Of a stretch of 64,000 bases of DNA, positions 44,928-52,147 are shown in pieces. The notes under the pieces are model-generated. The model saw nothing but the letters and a program-made list of their open reading frames with translations, made no database searches and was not told the origin of the DNA. The translations under genes and the position numbers were made by a program. Numbering within the stretch: position 1 is the first letter of the stretch; each line of letters starts with the position of its first letter. The stretch covers positions 145,846-209,845 of the forward strand of contig CAVOWK010000011.1 in NCBI GenBank assembly GCA_963700045.1. Direction: 5' to 3'. The stretch comes from RPQJ01 sp963700045 (GTDB lineage Bacteria > Pseudomonadota > Gammaproteobacteria > Steroidobacterales > Steroidobacteraceae).

Positions 44928-46721
44928 ATGAGCATCGCAACCCCCAACGGCTTCCAGCTCGACAACTCGGGCAAGCGTGTCGTCGTCGACCCGATCACGC
45001 GAATCGAAGGGCACCTGCGCATCGAGGTGAACGTCGACGCCAACAACGTCATCCGCAACGCGGTGTCCACGGGCACGATGTGGCGCGGCCTGGAGGTCAT
45101 CCTCCGTGGCCGTGATCCGCGTGACGCATGGGCGTTCGTGCAGCGCATCTGCGGCGTGTGCACGGGCGTGCACGCGCTGGCGTCGGTCCGCGCGGTGGAA
45201 AACGCACTGAAGATCCAGATCCCCGAGAACGCGAACACGATCCGCAACATCATGCACCTGACCCTGTATTCGCAGGATCACCTGGTGCACTTCTATCACC
45301 TGCACGCGCTCGACTGGGTGGACGTGGTCAGCGCGCTCAGCGCGGATCCGGCGGCCACTTCACAGCTGGCGCAGTCGATCTCCCCGTGGCCGAAGTCCTC
45401 GCCCGGGTATTTCCGCGACCTGCAGAACCGCCTCAAGAAGTTCGTCGAGTCGGGGCAGCTAGGACCGTTCCGCAACGGTTACTGGGGCCACCCGGCATAC
45501 AAGCTGCCGCCTGAAGCCAACCTGATGGCAGTCGCGCACTACCTCGAGGCGCTCGACTTCCAGAAAGAGATCGTCAAGATCCAGACGATCTTCGGCGGCA
45601 GGAACCCGCACCCGAACTGGCTGGTCGGCGGCGTGCCGTCCCCCATCAACATAAACGATGTTGGCGCGGTCGGCGCGGTCAACATGGAACGGCTCAACAT
45701 GGTCAGCCGGATCATCGACCGGACCATCGAGTTCATCGACCAGGTCTACATCCCCGACCTCATCGCCATCGCCGGTTTCTACAAGGACTGGGCGGCGATC
45801 GGCGGCGGCCTGTCGTCGAAGTACCTGATGTCCTACGGCGACCTGCCGATCAAGGCCAACGACTACAGCCCGGGCAACCTGATGATGCCGCGCGGCGCCA
45901 TCATCGACGGCAACCTGAGTGAAGTGCAGGACATCGATCTCGACGCGCTCGACCAGGTGCAGGAGTTCGTCACGCACTCCTGGTACAAGTACGGCGACGA
46001 GCAGCAGGGCCTGCACCCCTACCAGGGCGAGACGGTCCCGAACTTCGACATCGGCGGCGCCAAGGGCACCAAGACGCGCATCGAGGCGGTGGACGAATCG
46101 GCGAAGTACTCGTGGGTCAAGTCGCCGCGCTGGAAGGGCCACGCGATGGAAGTCGGCCCGCTGGCGCGTTACGTGATCGGCTACGTCAAGGGCATTCCCG
46201 AGTTCAAGGAACCGACCGACATGGTCCTGCAGAAGCTCGGCGGCGTGCCGGTCACCGCGCTGTTCTCGACGCTCGGCCGCACGGCGGCCCGCGGCCTGGA
46301 GTGCAGCTGGGCGGCCCACAAGCTGAAAGCGGAGTTCGACAAGCTCATCGCCAACATCCGGGCGGGCGACACGGCCACGGCCAACATGGACAACTTCGAG
46401 CCGTCCACCTGGCCGAAGTCGGCCAAGGGCCACGGCTTCGTCGAAGCCCCGCGCGGCGCGCTGTGCCACTGGATCGACATCGAGGACAAGAAGATCAAGA
46501 ACTACCAGTGCGTCGTGCCGACGACCTGGAATGCGAGCCCGCGTGACCCGGCCGGCAAGATCGGCGCGTACGAGGCTGCGTTGCTCGACACGCCGATGCA
46601 CGATCCGGAGCAGCCGCTCGAGATCCTGCGCACGATCCACAGCTTCGACCCATGCCTGGCGTGCGCTACGCACGTGCTCGACATGGAAGGCAACGAGGTC
46701 ACGAGCGTCAAGGTCCGGTAA
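44928..46721 (+). CDS. hyaB: [NiFe] hydrogenase large subunit
   Basis: The 597-residue catalytic subunit binds the NiFe(CN)2CO centre and oxidises H2. The N-terminal motif RICGVCTGVHA supplies Cys75 and Cys78; the C-terminal DPCLACATH supplies Cys576 and Cys579, completing the four metal ligands. A 15-residue tail after His582 should be removed by the protease HyaD to finish maturation. Length and motifs fit group 1 uptake enzymes. No signal peptide is present: it is carried across the membrane with the Tat-bearing small subunit. It starts 18 bases after hyaA with GGAGAT upstream. Confidence 0.97.
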   Translation: MSIATPNGFQLDNSGKRVVVDPITRIEGHLRIEVNVDANNVIRNAVSTGTMWRGLEVILRGRDPRDAWAFVQRICGVCTGVHALASVRAVENALKIQIPENANTIRNIMHLTLYSQDHLVHFYHLHALDWVDVVSALSADPAATSQLAQSISPWPKSSPGYFRDLQNRLKKFVESGQLGPFRNGYWGHPAYKLPPEANLMAVAHYLEALDFQKEIVKIQTIFGGRNPHPNWLVGGVPSPININDVGAVGAVNMERLNMVSRIIDRTIEFIDQVYIPDLIAIAGFYKDWAAIGGGLSSKYLMSYGDLPIKANDYSPGNLMMPRGAIIDGNLSEVQDIDLDALDQVQEFVTHSWYKYGDEQQGLHPYQGETVPNFDIGGAKGTKTRIEAVDESAKYSWVKSPRWKGHAMEVGPLARYVIGYVKGIPEFKEPTDMVLQKLGGVPVTALFSTLGRTAARGLECSWAAHKLKAEFDKLIANIRAGDTATANMDNFEPSTWPKSAKGHGFVEAPRGALCHWIDIEDKKIKNYQCVVPTTWNASPRDPAGKIGAYEAALLDTPMHDPEQPLEILRTIHSFDPCLACATHVLDMEGNEVTSVKVR

Positions 46722-46732
46722 GGAGGGCTGCC

Positions 46733-47479
46733 ATGAGCAAGATGTACCACCCTTCGACACCGGTCGCGAACCGCGTGCGCGAGGGTCATTTCGGCGAGGC
46801 GATCCTGCCGCCCGTCGGCGTGCTGTCCGGTCCGGTCTACGTCTATGACGCTGCGATCCGGATCTGGCACTGGGTGACGGCGCTGTGCATTGTCGTGCTG
46901 GCCATCACGGGGTATTTCATCGGGGCGCCCCCTCCGAGCCTGGGCGGCGCGGAGACCACGGGCCACTTCCTGTTCGGCTACATCCGCTTCGTGCATTTTT
47001 CCGCGGGGATGATCCTCGGCGTCATGTTCCTGCTGCGGATCTACCGGGTGTTGCTGGGCGGTCCCCATGCGCGGCAGATCTTCTACGTGCCGTTCTGGAG
47101 CTTCGCCTGGTGGAAGGACCTGTTCGGCGAAGTGGGCTGGTATCTCTTCCTGAAGCCCCCGAAGGAATACATCGGGCACAACCCGCTGGCGCATGCAGCG
47201 ATGTTCTTCATGTTCCTGCTGCCGCTGCTGGTACTGCTGCTCACCGGGTTCGCCCTCTTCGCCGAAGCCATGGGCGTCACGAGCGGCTGGTACACGGTGT
47301 TCGGCTGGGTGTTCAAGGTACTCGGCGACTCGATGACGGTGCACACGTGGCACCAGGTCGCCATGTGGGTCATCGTCATCTTCTCGATGGTGCACATGTA
47401 CATGGCGATCCGCGAGGACATGACGCACCGCCAGACGACGATCAGCTCGATGGTCAGTGGCTGGAGGTTCTTCCGCTGA
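46733..47479 (+). CDS. hyaC: Ni/Fe-hydrogenase b-type cytochrome subunit
   Basis: The 248-residue cytochrome b anchors the hydrogenase dimer and passes electrons to quinone. Four to five membrane segments are evident, with heme-ligand histidines in IWHWVTALC, GYIRFVHFSAGM and HTWHQVAMWVIVIFSMVHMY. AGGAGG lies seven bases ahead of the ATG at 46733, 11 bases after hyaB. The 132-base gap to hyaD contains a strong hairpin. Confidence 0.95.
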   Translation: MSKMYHPSTPVANRVREGHFGEAILPPVGVLSGPVYVYDAAIRIWHWVTALCIVVLAITGYFIGAPPPSLGGAETTGHFLFGYIRFVHFSAGMILGVMFLLRIYRVLLGGPHARQIFYVPFWSFAWWKDLFGEVGWYLFLKPPKEYIGHNPLAHAAMFFMFLLPLLVLLLTGFALFAEAMGVTSGWYTVFGWVFKVLGDSMTVHTWHQVAMWVIVIFSMVHMYMAIREDMTHRQTTISSMVSGWRFFR

Positions 47480-47509
47480 ACCAGGGGCGCAAGCCCTGAT
47501 CGATCTCGG

Positions 47510-47564
47510 TAACGGGACCGCGGGACGAGGGGCGATTGTCGCCCGGGATCCTTCGGTCCCGTTA
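47510..47564. other. Nested hairpin between hyaC and hyaD
   Basis: TAACGGGACCG (47510-47520) and CGGTCCCGTTA (47554-47564) are perfect 11-bp inverted arms. Inside lies a second hairpin, GGGCGA-TTG-TCGCCC (47530-47544). TACTTTTGGATACTTT follows, without a clean T-run. It sits 31 bases after the cytochrome stop and may be an RNA-processing or partial termination site that lowers expression of the maturation genes. Confidence 0.65.
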
Positions 47565-47611
47565 TACTTTTGGATACTTTCCAGGCGCACCAGGCAGGGC
47601 GCGGAGCAACG

Positions 47612-48289
47612 ATGACTGAGGAACCCGTGGCGCCCGAGCGCCGCATCGTGGTGCTGGGCGTCGGCAACCTGCTGTGGGCTGACGAGGGTTTCGGCGTGCG
47701 CTGCGTCGAGGCGCTGGGCGAGGGCTGGGATCTGCCGGAGGACGTCGGTCTTATGGACGGTGGTACGCTCGGCCTGGCGCTCGTGCCGCTCCTGCTCGAT
47801 ACGACGCACGTGCTGCTGTTCGACGCCGTCGCGCATCGCGGCGAGCCGGGCACGCTGATCGTCGCGCGCGACGACGAGATTCCCGCGCTGATGGGCGGCA
47901 ACAAGATGAGCCTGCACCAGGTCGGGATGAACGACATCCTGGCGAGCCTCGAACTCCTCAACCACAAGCCCGCGCATTTCACCGTGGTCGGCATCAAGCC
48001 CGTGGAACTCGCGGATTACGGCGGCAGCCTCACCGAGAGGGTGCAGTCACAGATTCCCGCGGCTCTGCAGCTCGGTCTCGACGAACTGCGTCGCTGGGGC
48101 GTCGAGGTGCGCGAGCGCGCCGGCCGTCCCGAACGCGACGTCGTGATCAGCGCGCTGCGGCAAGGGCTCTACGAATCCGGTCGCCCGGCGCCGGACGTTG
48201 CATGCCGCTCAGGCGACGAGCGCTTCCTGGCAATCCGCGCTGCGGCCCAGGAGCGCGCCGATGAAGAAGCCGGCGGGAGCAACCCATGA
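47612..48289 (+). CDS. hyaD: Hydrogenase maturation protease HyaD
   Basis: This 225-residue endopeptidase cleaves the C-terminal tail of the large subunit after the NiFe centre is inserted. The N-terminal VVLGVGNLLWADEGFGVRC contains the Ni-sensing Glu/Asp residues of the HybD/HupD family. VLLFDAVAHRGEPGTL carries the next conserved Asp, and KMSLHQVGMNDIL the His. The C-terminal 60 residues are an extra tail rich in Arg and Ala compared with the core family. The ATG at 47612 is preceded by GGAG. It ends in ATGA overlap with hyaE. Confidence 0.92.
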   Translation: MTEEPVAPERRIVVLGVGNLLWADEGFGVRCVEALGEGWDLPEDVGLMDGGTLGLALVPLLLDTTHVLLFDAVAHRGEPGTLIVARDDEIPALMGGNKMSLHQVGMNDILASLELLNHKPAHFTVVGIKPVELADYGGSLTERVQSQIPAALQLGLDELRRWGVEVRERAGRPERDVVISALRQGLYESGRPAPDVACRSGDERFLAIRAAAQERADEEAGGSNP

Positions 48290-48672
48290 GCGGCGTGATC
48301 GACGCACTCGCTGCGCACCCGTCGTGCGACGTGTTGCGCAAGGCCGAACTCGACGACTGGCTCGCCCGCAATCCGCGCGGGCTGCTGTTTTTCATCGGCG
48401 ACCGACCCGAAGGTCTCGACGTGACCGTGGTCGTGCGTGAACTGGCGACGAGTTACCAGGGCCGGCTGCGTGTCGGCCTCATCGACCAGCGCGACGAGGC
48501 AGCCCTGATGGCGCGCTTTGGCGTGGTCGTCACGCCCGCCGTCGTCTACATGCGTGACGGGCAACCCAACGAGCTCGTGGCCCGCATGCGCGACTGGCCG
48601 GTTTTCTCGCAGGCCGCCGACCGGCTGCTCGAAGATGCTGCGCCGGCTCCCGTCATTGGAGGCAACGCATGA
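48286..48672 (+). CDS. hyaE: Hydrogenase maturation protein HyaE/HupG (thioredoxin-like)
   Basis: This 128-residue thioredoxin-fold protein lacks the CxxC redox motif. HyaE/HoxO-type proteins bind the small-subunit precursor with its Tat signal peptide and guard it until assembly. The block LLFFIGDRPEGLDVTVVVREL and FGVVVTPAVVYMRDGQ follow the family pattern, including the cis-Pro site TPAVV. The start overlaps the hyaD stop (ATGA) and its end overlaps hyaF the same way. Confidence 0.88.
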   Translation: MSGVIDALAAHPSCDVLRKAELDDWLARNPRGLLFFIGDRPEGLDVTVVVRELATSYQGRLRVGLIDQRDEAALMARFGVVVTPAVVYMRDGQPNELVARMRDWPVFSQAADRLLEDAAPAPVIGGNA

Positions 48673-49520
48673 CCGAACACGTCCTCGTCTGGCACCCGAA
48701 GGTTCCAGGAGATGTCCCCGCGGAGTCCGACGAACAGCTGCGCCTGATCGGCATGCCCACCGGGCTCGTGCGTCCTGCCCGCCCGACCGCAGCGGACGAA
48801 GAACTCACGGCCGCTTCGCGCGCCGTCATGAACGACGTGGTTGCGGATCTCAAGCGTCGCATGAGCAAGCCGGATGCCCCGCCGACCCGCGTTAGCCTGA
48901 ATGGACTCAACGAAGCCGAGAAGGCGACGATCGCCGACATCCTCGGCGAAGGCGACATCTGGGCGAAGGTCGGCCTGGACAATGCCTACTGGCGAGTGGT
49001 CGAGTCGGTGATGGCCGGCATCTGGCGCGTCGAAAGCAGCACGGCAGATGGCACACAGGGCGAATGGATCGAGATCGGCCCGGTGCCGGCGCCGATCCTG
49101 CGCGCCGCGGCCGAGCTGCCGCGCGCCGAGATCCAGGTGCCCGAGCAGATGCCGCAGGGTGCGATGAACGCGCCGGCATTGCTGTTTGAATTGCAGCAGC
49201 GATCGAGCGAGTATCGTCCGGGCGCCGAGAACCACGTCATCAACTTTACCCTGCTGCCAATCACGGACGTCGACGCGCAGGTGCTGACGGGTGTGCTCGG
49301 GCAGGTTCCGCTGGTGATTCGTTCCGGTGGGTTCGGCAGTTCGCGCGTGTTCGCGACGGGCCTGCGGCACGTCTGGGCCGTGCAGTACATCAACGGCATG
49401 GGTAACGTGATCCTCGACACGCTGGAAGTCGGCGGCGTGCCTATTGCAGTTCTTGCCGCACGCGAGGACTTCGAAGACTCGGCCGAGCGTCTCGGCGAGA
49501 TCCTGCAGGCGTTCAACTGA
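48669..49520 (+). CDS. hyaF: Hydrogenase expression/formation protein HyaF/HupH
   Basis: This 283-residue maturation protein acts with HyaE on the small subunit precursor, probably at Fe-S cluster insertion or assembly checking; the exact role is not settled. The N-terminal part is poorly structured. VSLNGLNEAEKATIADILGEGDI, a later MAGIWRVES and NHVINFTLLPITDVDAQVL match the HupH C-terminal domain. The ATG overlaps the hyaE stop, and its own stop shares a base with the next ATG (TGATG). Such tight coupling supports joint dosing. Confidence 0.88.
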   Translation: MTEHVLVWHPKVPGDVPAESDEQLRLIGMPTGLVRPARPTAADEELTAASRAVMNDVVADLKRRMSKPDAPPTRVSLNGLNEAEKATIADILGEGDIWAKVGLDNAYWRVVESVMAGIWRVESSTADGTQGEWIEIGPVPAPILRAAAELPRAEIQVPEQMPQGAMNAPALLFELQQRSSEYRPGAENHVINFTLLPITDVDAQVLTGVLGQVPLVIRSGGFGSSRVFATGLRHVWAVQYINGMGNVILDTLEVGGVPIAVLAAREDFEDSAERLGEILQAFN

Positions 49521-50182
49521 TGAGCCGTCCCTTCGAAGGCAGCTATGGCGGCGACGGCTCCAGGATCGCCGACGACACGCGGCTTGAATGCGGCATCTGC
49601 TGGTGGGTCTACGATCCGGCGCTGGGCGATGCGGAAACGCAGACGCCGCCGGGTACGCCGTTCCGGCTGTTGCCGGACACCTGGGAATGCCCGAACTGTG
49701 CAGCCAGCAAGAGCAAGTTCATGGTGATCGACAGCGCGACGCTGTCGGCAGACGACGCTGTGAACAACCTTGCGAACGCGTATCGGCGCGCGGCACTCAA
49801 GGTCAAGGGCATGCCGATCTACAACCCTACGCTCGCCATCGAGGCCGTGGGCTTCCGCGAGCACGACGGGCGCAAGGTCGGCGTGATCGTGACCCCGTGG
49901 TTCATGAACCTCACTGTGCTGCCGTCCCCGGCCGACCTCGCGACGTGGGTTGACGGCTCGAGCACGCGCCTCGCGTTTCCTTCGGGGGCGTACGACTTCG
50001 TCGTCACCGACCTGCGGGACGTCGGCCTGATCGGCACCTGCTCGCTGTTCTCGACGATGACGGAATTCACGGACCACGAGGCCGCGCAGCTCGCTGCGAC
50101 TGCAGTGGCCGATGCGCTGTTCCAGCCGGAGCCGGCGCCACCCGCGCCAGCCGTCTCGCGCCGGCAATTGTTCGGCGGCTGA
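49520..50182 (+). CDS. Rubredoxin-HybE/HupJ fusion, hydrogenase assembly
   Basis: The protein has 220 residues. The N-terminal half (about 20-72) is a rubredoxin with Cys24/Cys27 (ECGICWWVYDPALGD) and Cys57/Cys60 (WECPNCAASKSKFM), and the C-terminal half (about 80-200) is a HybE/HupJ chaperone domain with PIYNPTLAIEAVGF and VGVIVTPWFMNL. In many hup operons these are two genes (hupI and hupJ). Here they share one frame with a linker of about ten residues and no stop between. The rubredoxin may protect the assembly from oxygen; HybE chaperones are thought to bind the large subunit or Tat substrate. Last recognised gene of the operon. Confidence 0.88.
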   Translation: MSRPFEGSYGGDGSRIADDTRLECGICWWVYDPALGDAETQTPPGTPFRLLPDTWECPNCAASKSKFMVIDSATLSADDAVNNLANAYRRAALKVKGMPIYNPTLAIEAVGFREHDGRKVGVIVTPWFMNLTVLPSPADLATWVDGSSTRLAFPSGAYDFVVTDLRDVGLIGTCSLFSTMTEFTDHEAAQLAATAVADALFQPEPAPPAPAVSRRQLFGG

Positions 50183-50201
50183 GGTCGGGTACTCTGGTCG
50201 C

Positions 50202-51416
50202 GTGACGAACACCGCGATCCTGGCCTTTTCGGCGCTGCTGGTCCTTGCCTACCTGCTGGACGTTTTTGGGCGGCGCACGCGGCTGCCGCCCGTCGTCCTG
50301 CTCATCCTCACCGGCATTGCGGCCCGGCAGGTGCTGGACGGATTCGGCCTGCACCTCGGCTGGGTCGACCCGCTGGTGCCCATCATCGGCACGCTCGGCC
50401 TGATCCTGATCGTGCTCGAGGGCGCGCTCGATCTTTCGCTGCGGCGCGAACAGTTGCCGCTCATAGCCCGTGCGACGTTCGTGATGCTGGCGGGGTTCAT
50501 CGCCTGCGTCGCGGGCTTCACCGTCCTCTTCCAGCACGCGCTGGGCCTCGCCTTCGCGCCGGCTGCGCTCGCCGCGGTCTCTGTCTCCGTGATTTCGAGC
50601 GCCGTTGCGATCCCCAGCGTCACCGGGCTCACCGGGCCCACCCGCGAATTCGTCGTGTACGAGAGTTCACTGTCGGACATCGCCGGCGTGCTCGTGTTCT
50701 ACGCGTGGCTGGAATCCGCGGGTCGATTCAGCCATTTCCTGCCCGCACTCTTCGGGGGCATGTTCCTGTCGCTATTCGCGGCGGTCGTGGCCGGCGTCGG
50801 CATCCTGTTCCTGATCAACCGCGTCGAAGGGCACGTCCGCTTCCTGCCGCTGCTTGCGGGCCTGACGCTGCTGTATGCGATCGGCAAGGAGCTGCACCTG
50901 TCGCCGCTGGTACTTATCCTCGTCTGCGGCCTGCTGCTCAACAACACGCAGCTGCTGCAAAGGGCGGGCCGACTGGGTGATTTCCTGCGCCCGGGGTACG
51001 GCGATACCCTGCGTGAGTTCAAGGGGCTGGTCGCCGAGCTGACCTTCGCGGTCAAGAGTTTCTTCTTCCTGATGCTCGGCTACTGGACGGACCTGGCGGC
51101 GATGACGGATTGGCGTGCCTGGGCCGTGATGGTCGCCGGCCTCGGTTTCATCTACCCGGTGCGGTATACGGTGCTGCGGCTCGCGCGCCAGCCGGATGCG
51201 TCACGCCTGGTCTGGATCGCGCCACGCGGCCTGGTCACGGTGCTGCTGTTCCTGACGGCGGCGACGACGCCCGGGCTCGCTCGTTTTCCGTTTGGCGCGA
51301 TCATGCTGCTGGTACTCGCCACCGCAGCACTGACCGTATTCGCGCACCACGGCCAGCCAGTCGGTGCCCTGGTGGCGGATGCAGCCGCGGAAAGAGCAGC
51401 CGGGGAGACAGCCTAG
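50202..51416 (+). CDS. Cation:proton antiporter
   Basis: This 404-residue membrane protein has about eleven to twelve hydrophobic segments. It belongs to the CPA (Na+/H+ or K+/H+) antiporter superfamily. Conserved positions are RRTRLPPVVLLILTGIAA in segment 2, LEGALDLSLRREQLPL, a VSVISSAVAIPSV region in the ion-binding area, and ESSLSDIAGVLVFY with the acidic pair. The C-terminus (APRGLVTVLLFLTA) matches late helix 10. It starts at GTG 50202, as no nearer ATG fits. Na+ versus K+ selectivity is not visible. It converges with the GNAT gene (four-base overlap). Confidence 0.85.
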   Translation: MTNTAILAFSALLVLAYLLDVFGRRTRLPPVVLLILTGIAARQVLDGFGLHLGWVDPLVPIIGTLGLILIVLEGALDLSLRREQLPLIARATFVMLAGFIACVAGFTVLFQHALGLAFAPAALAAVSVSVISSAVAIPSVTGLTGPTREFVVYESSLSDIAGVLVFYAWLESAGRFSHFLPALFGGMFLSLFAAVVAGVGILFLINRVEGHVRFLPLLAGLTLLYAIGKELHLSPLVLILVCGLLLNNTQLLQRAGRLGDFLRPGYGDTLREFKGLVAELTFAVKSFFFLMLGYWTDLAAMTDWRAWAVMVAGLGFIYPVRYTVLRLARQPDASRLVWIAPRGLVTVLLFLTAATTPGLARFPFGAIMLLVLATAALTVFAHHGQPVGALVADAAAERAAGETA

Positions 51417-52147
51417 CGCGGCTGGTCCGGGCGCAGCGACCGGCGGATGTCAGCCAGGCTCGTGCACTGCAGGCCCGTGGCGTCGAAGTTGTCACGGTGG
51501 AGCCAGCGCTCCAACGCCGCGCGCACCATGGGCCACTCCTGGTCGATGATCGAATACCACGCGGTGTCGCGGCTGCGGCCCTTGTACACGGTGGCCTGCC
51601 GGAACACGCCCTCGAACGTGAAGCCGAGCCGCTCGGCCGCGCGCCGCGACTTCGCATTCAGCGCGTCGCACTTCCACTCGTAGCGGCGGTAACCCAGCTC
51701 GAACACGTGGCGCATCATGAGGTACATCGCCTCTGTTGCGGCTGGTGAGCGCTGCAGCGACGGCGACATGGCAATGTGACCGACCTCGATCGAGCCAGCT
51801 GCGGGGTCGATGCGCATGAACGCGCCGATGCCGACGGCGTGACCGGACGAAAGATCGACGAAAGCCCGGAACAGCGGGTCCGTGCCGGTTGCGCGTTCGG
51901 CCAGCCAGCGTGCGTAGTCCTCGAACGACGCGAACGGGCCGGAGAACAGGTAGGTCCACATGCGCTGTTCGCGATCCTGGCTGTTCGCGTCGAACAGTTC
52001 CCTGGCATGCAGCGCGACGTCGAGTGGCTCGACCCGGCAGAATCGACCCGGCAGCGACTGTTGCGCCGGACGCGGCGGGGGTTGCCAGTCGGGAAGCGCA
52101 GGGCCGATCGGCAGACCCAGCTCGTTGCTGCGCGTTGCTTCGTTCAA
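51413..52147 (-). CDS. GNAT family N-acetyltransferase (RimJ/RimL-like)
   Basis: This 244-residue acetyltransferase has NELGLPIGPALPDWQPP at its start, a common RimJ-type opening, then LVEPLDV-like RVEPLDVALHARELF and the acetyl-CoA loop (ALNAKSRRAAERLGFTFEG). The final strand contains WYSIIDQEWP. It could acetylate a protein N-terminus or a small molecule; the target is unknown. Translation begins at TTG, overlapping the stop of the ABC transporter gene (TTGA), which makes it part of the minus-strand run that begins with the acyl-CoA ligase at 57002. Confidence 0.85.
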   Translation of the reverse strand: MNEATRSNELGLPIGPALPDWQPPPRPAQQSLPGRFCRVEPLDVALHARELFDANSQDREQRMWTYLFSGPFASFEDYARWLAERATGTDPLFRAFVDLSSGHAVGIGAFMRIDPAAGSIEVGHIAMSPSLQRSPAATEAMYLMMRHVFELGYRRYEWKCDALNAKSRRAAERLGFTFEGVFRQATVYKGRSRDTAWYSIIDQEWPMVRAALERWLHRDNFDATGLQCTSLADIRRSLRPDQPR

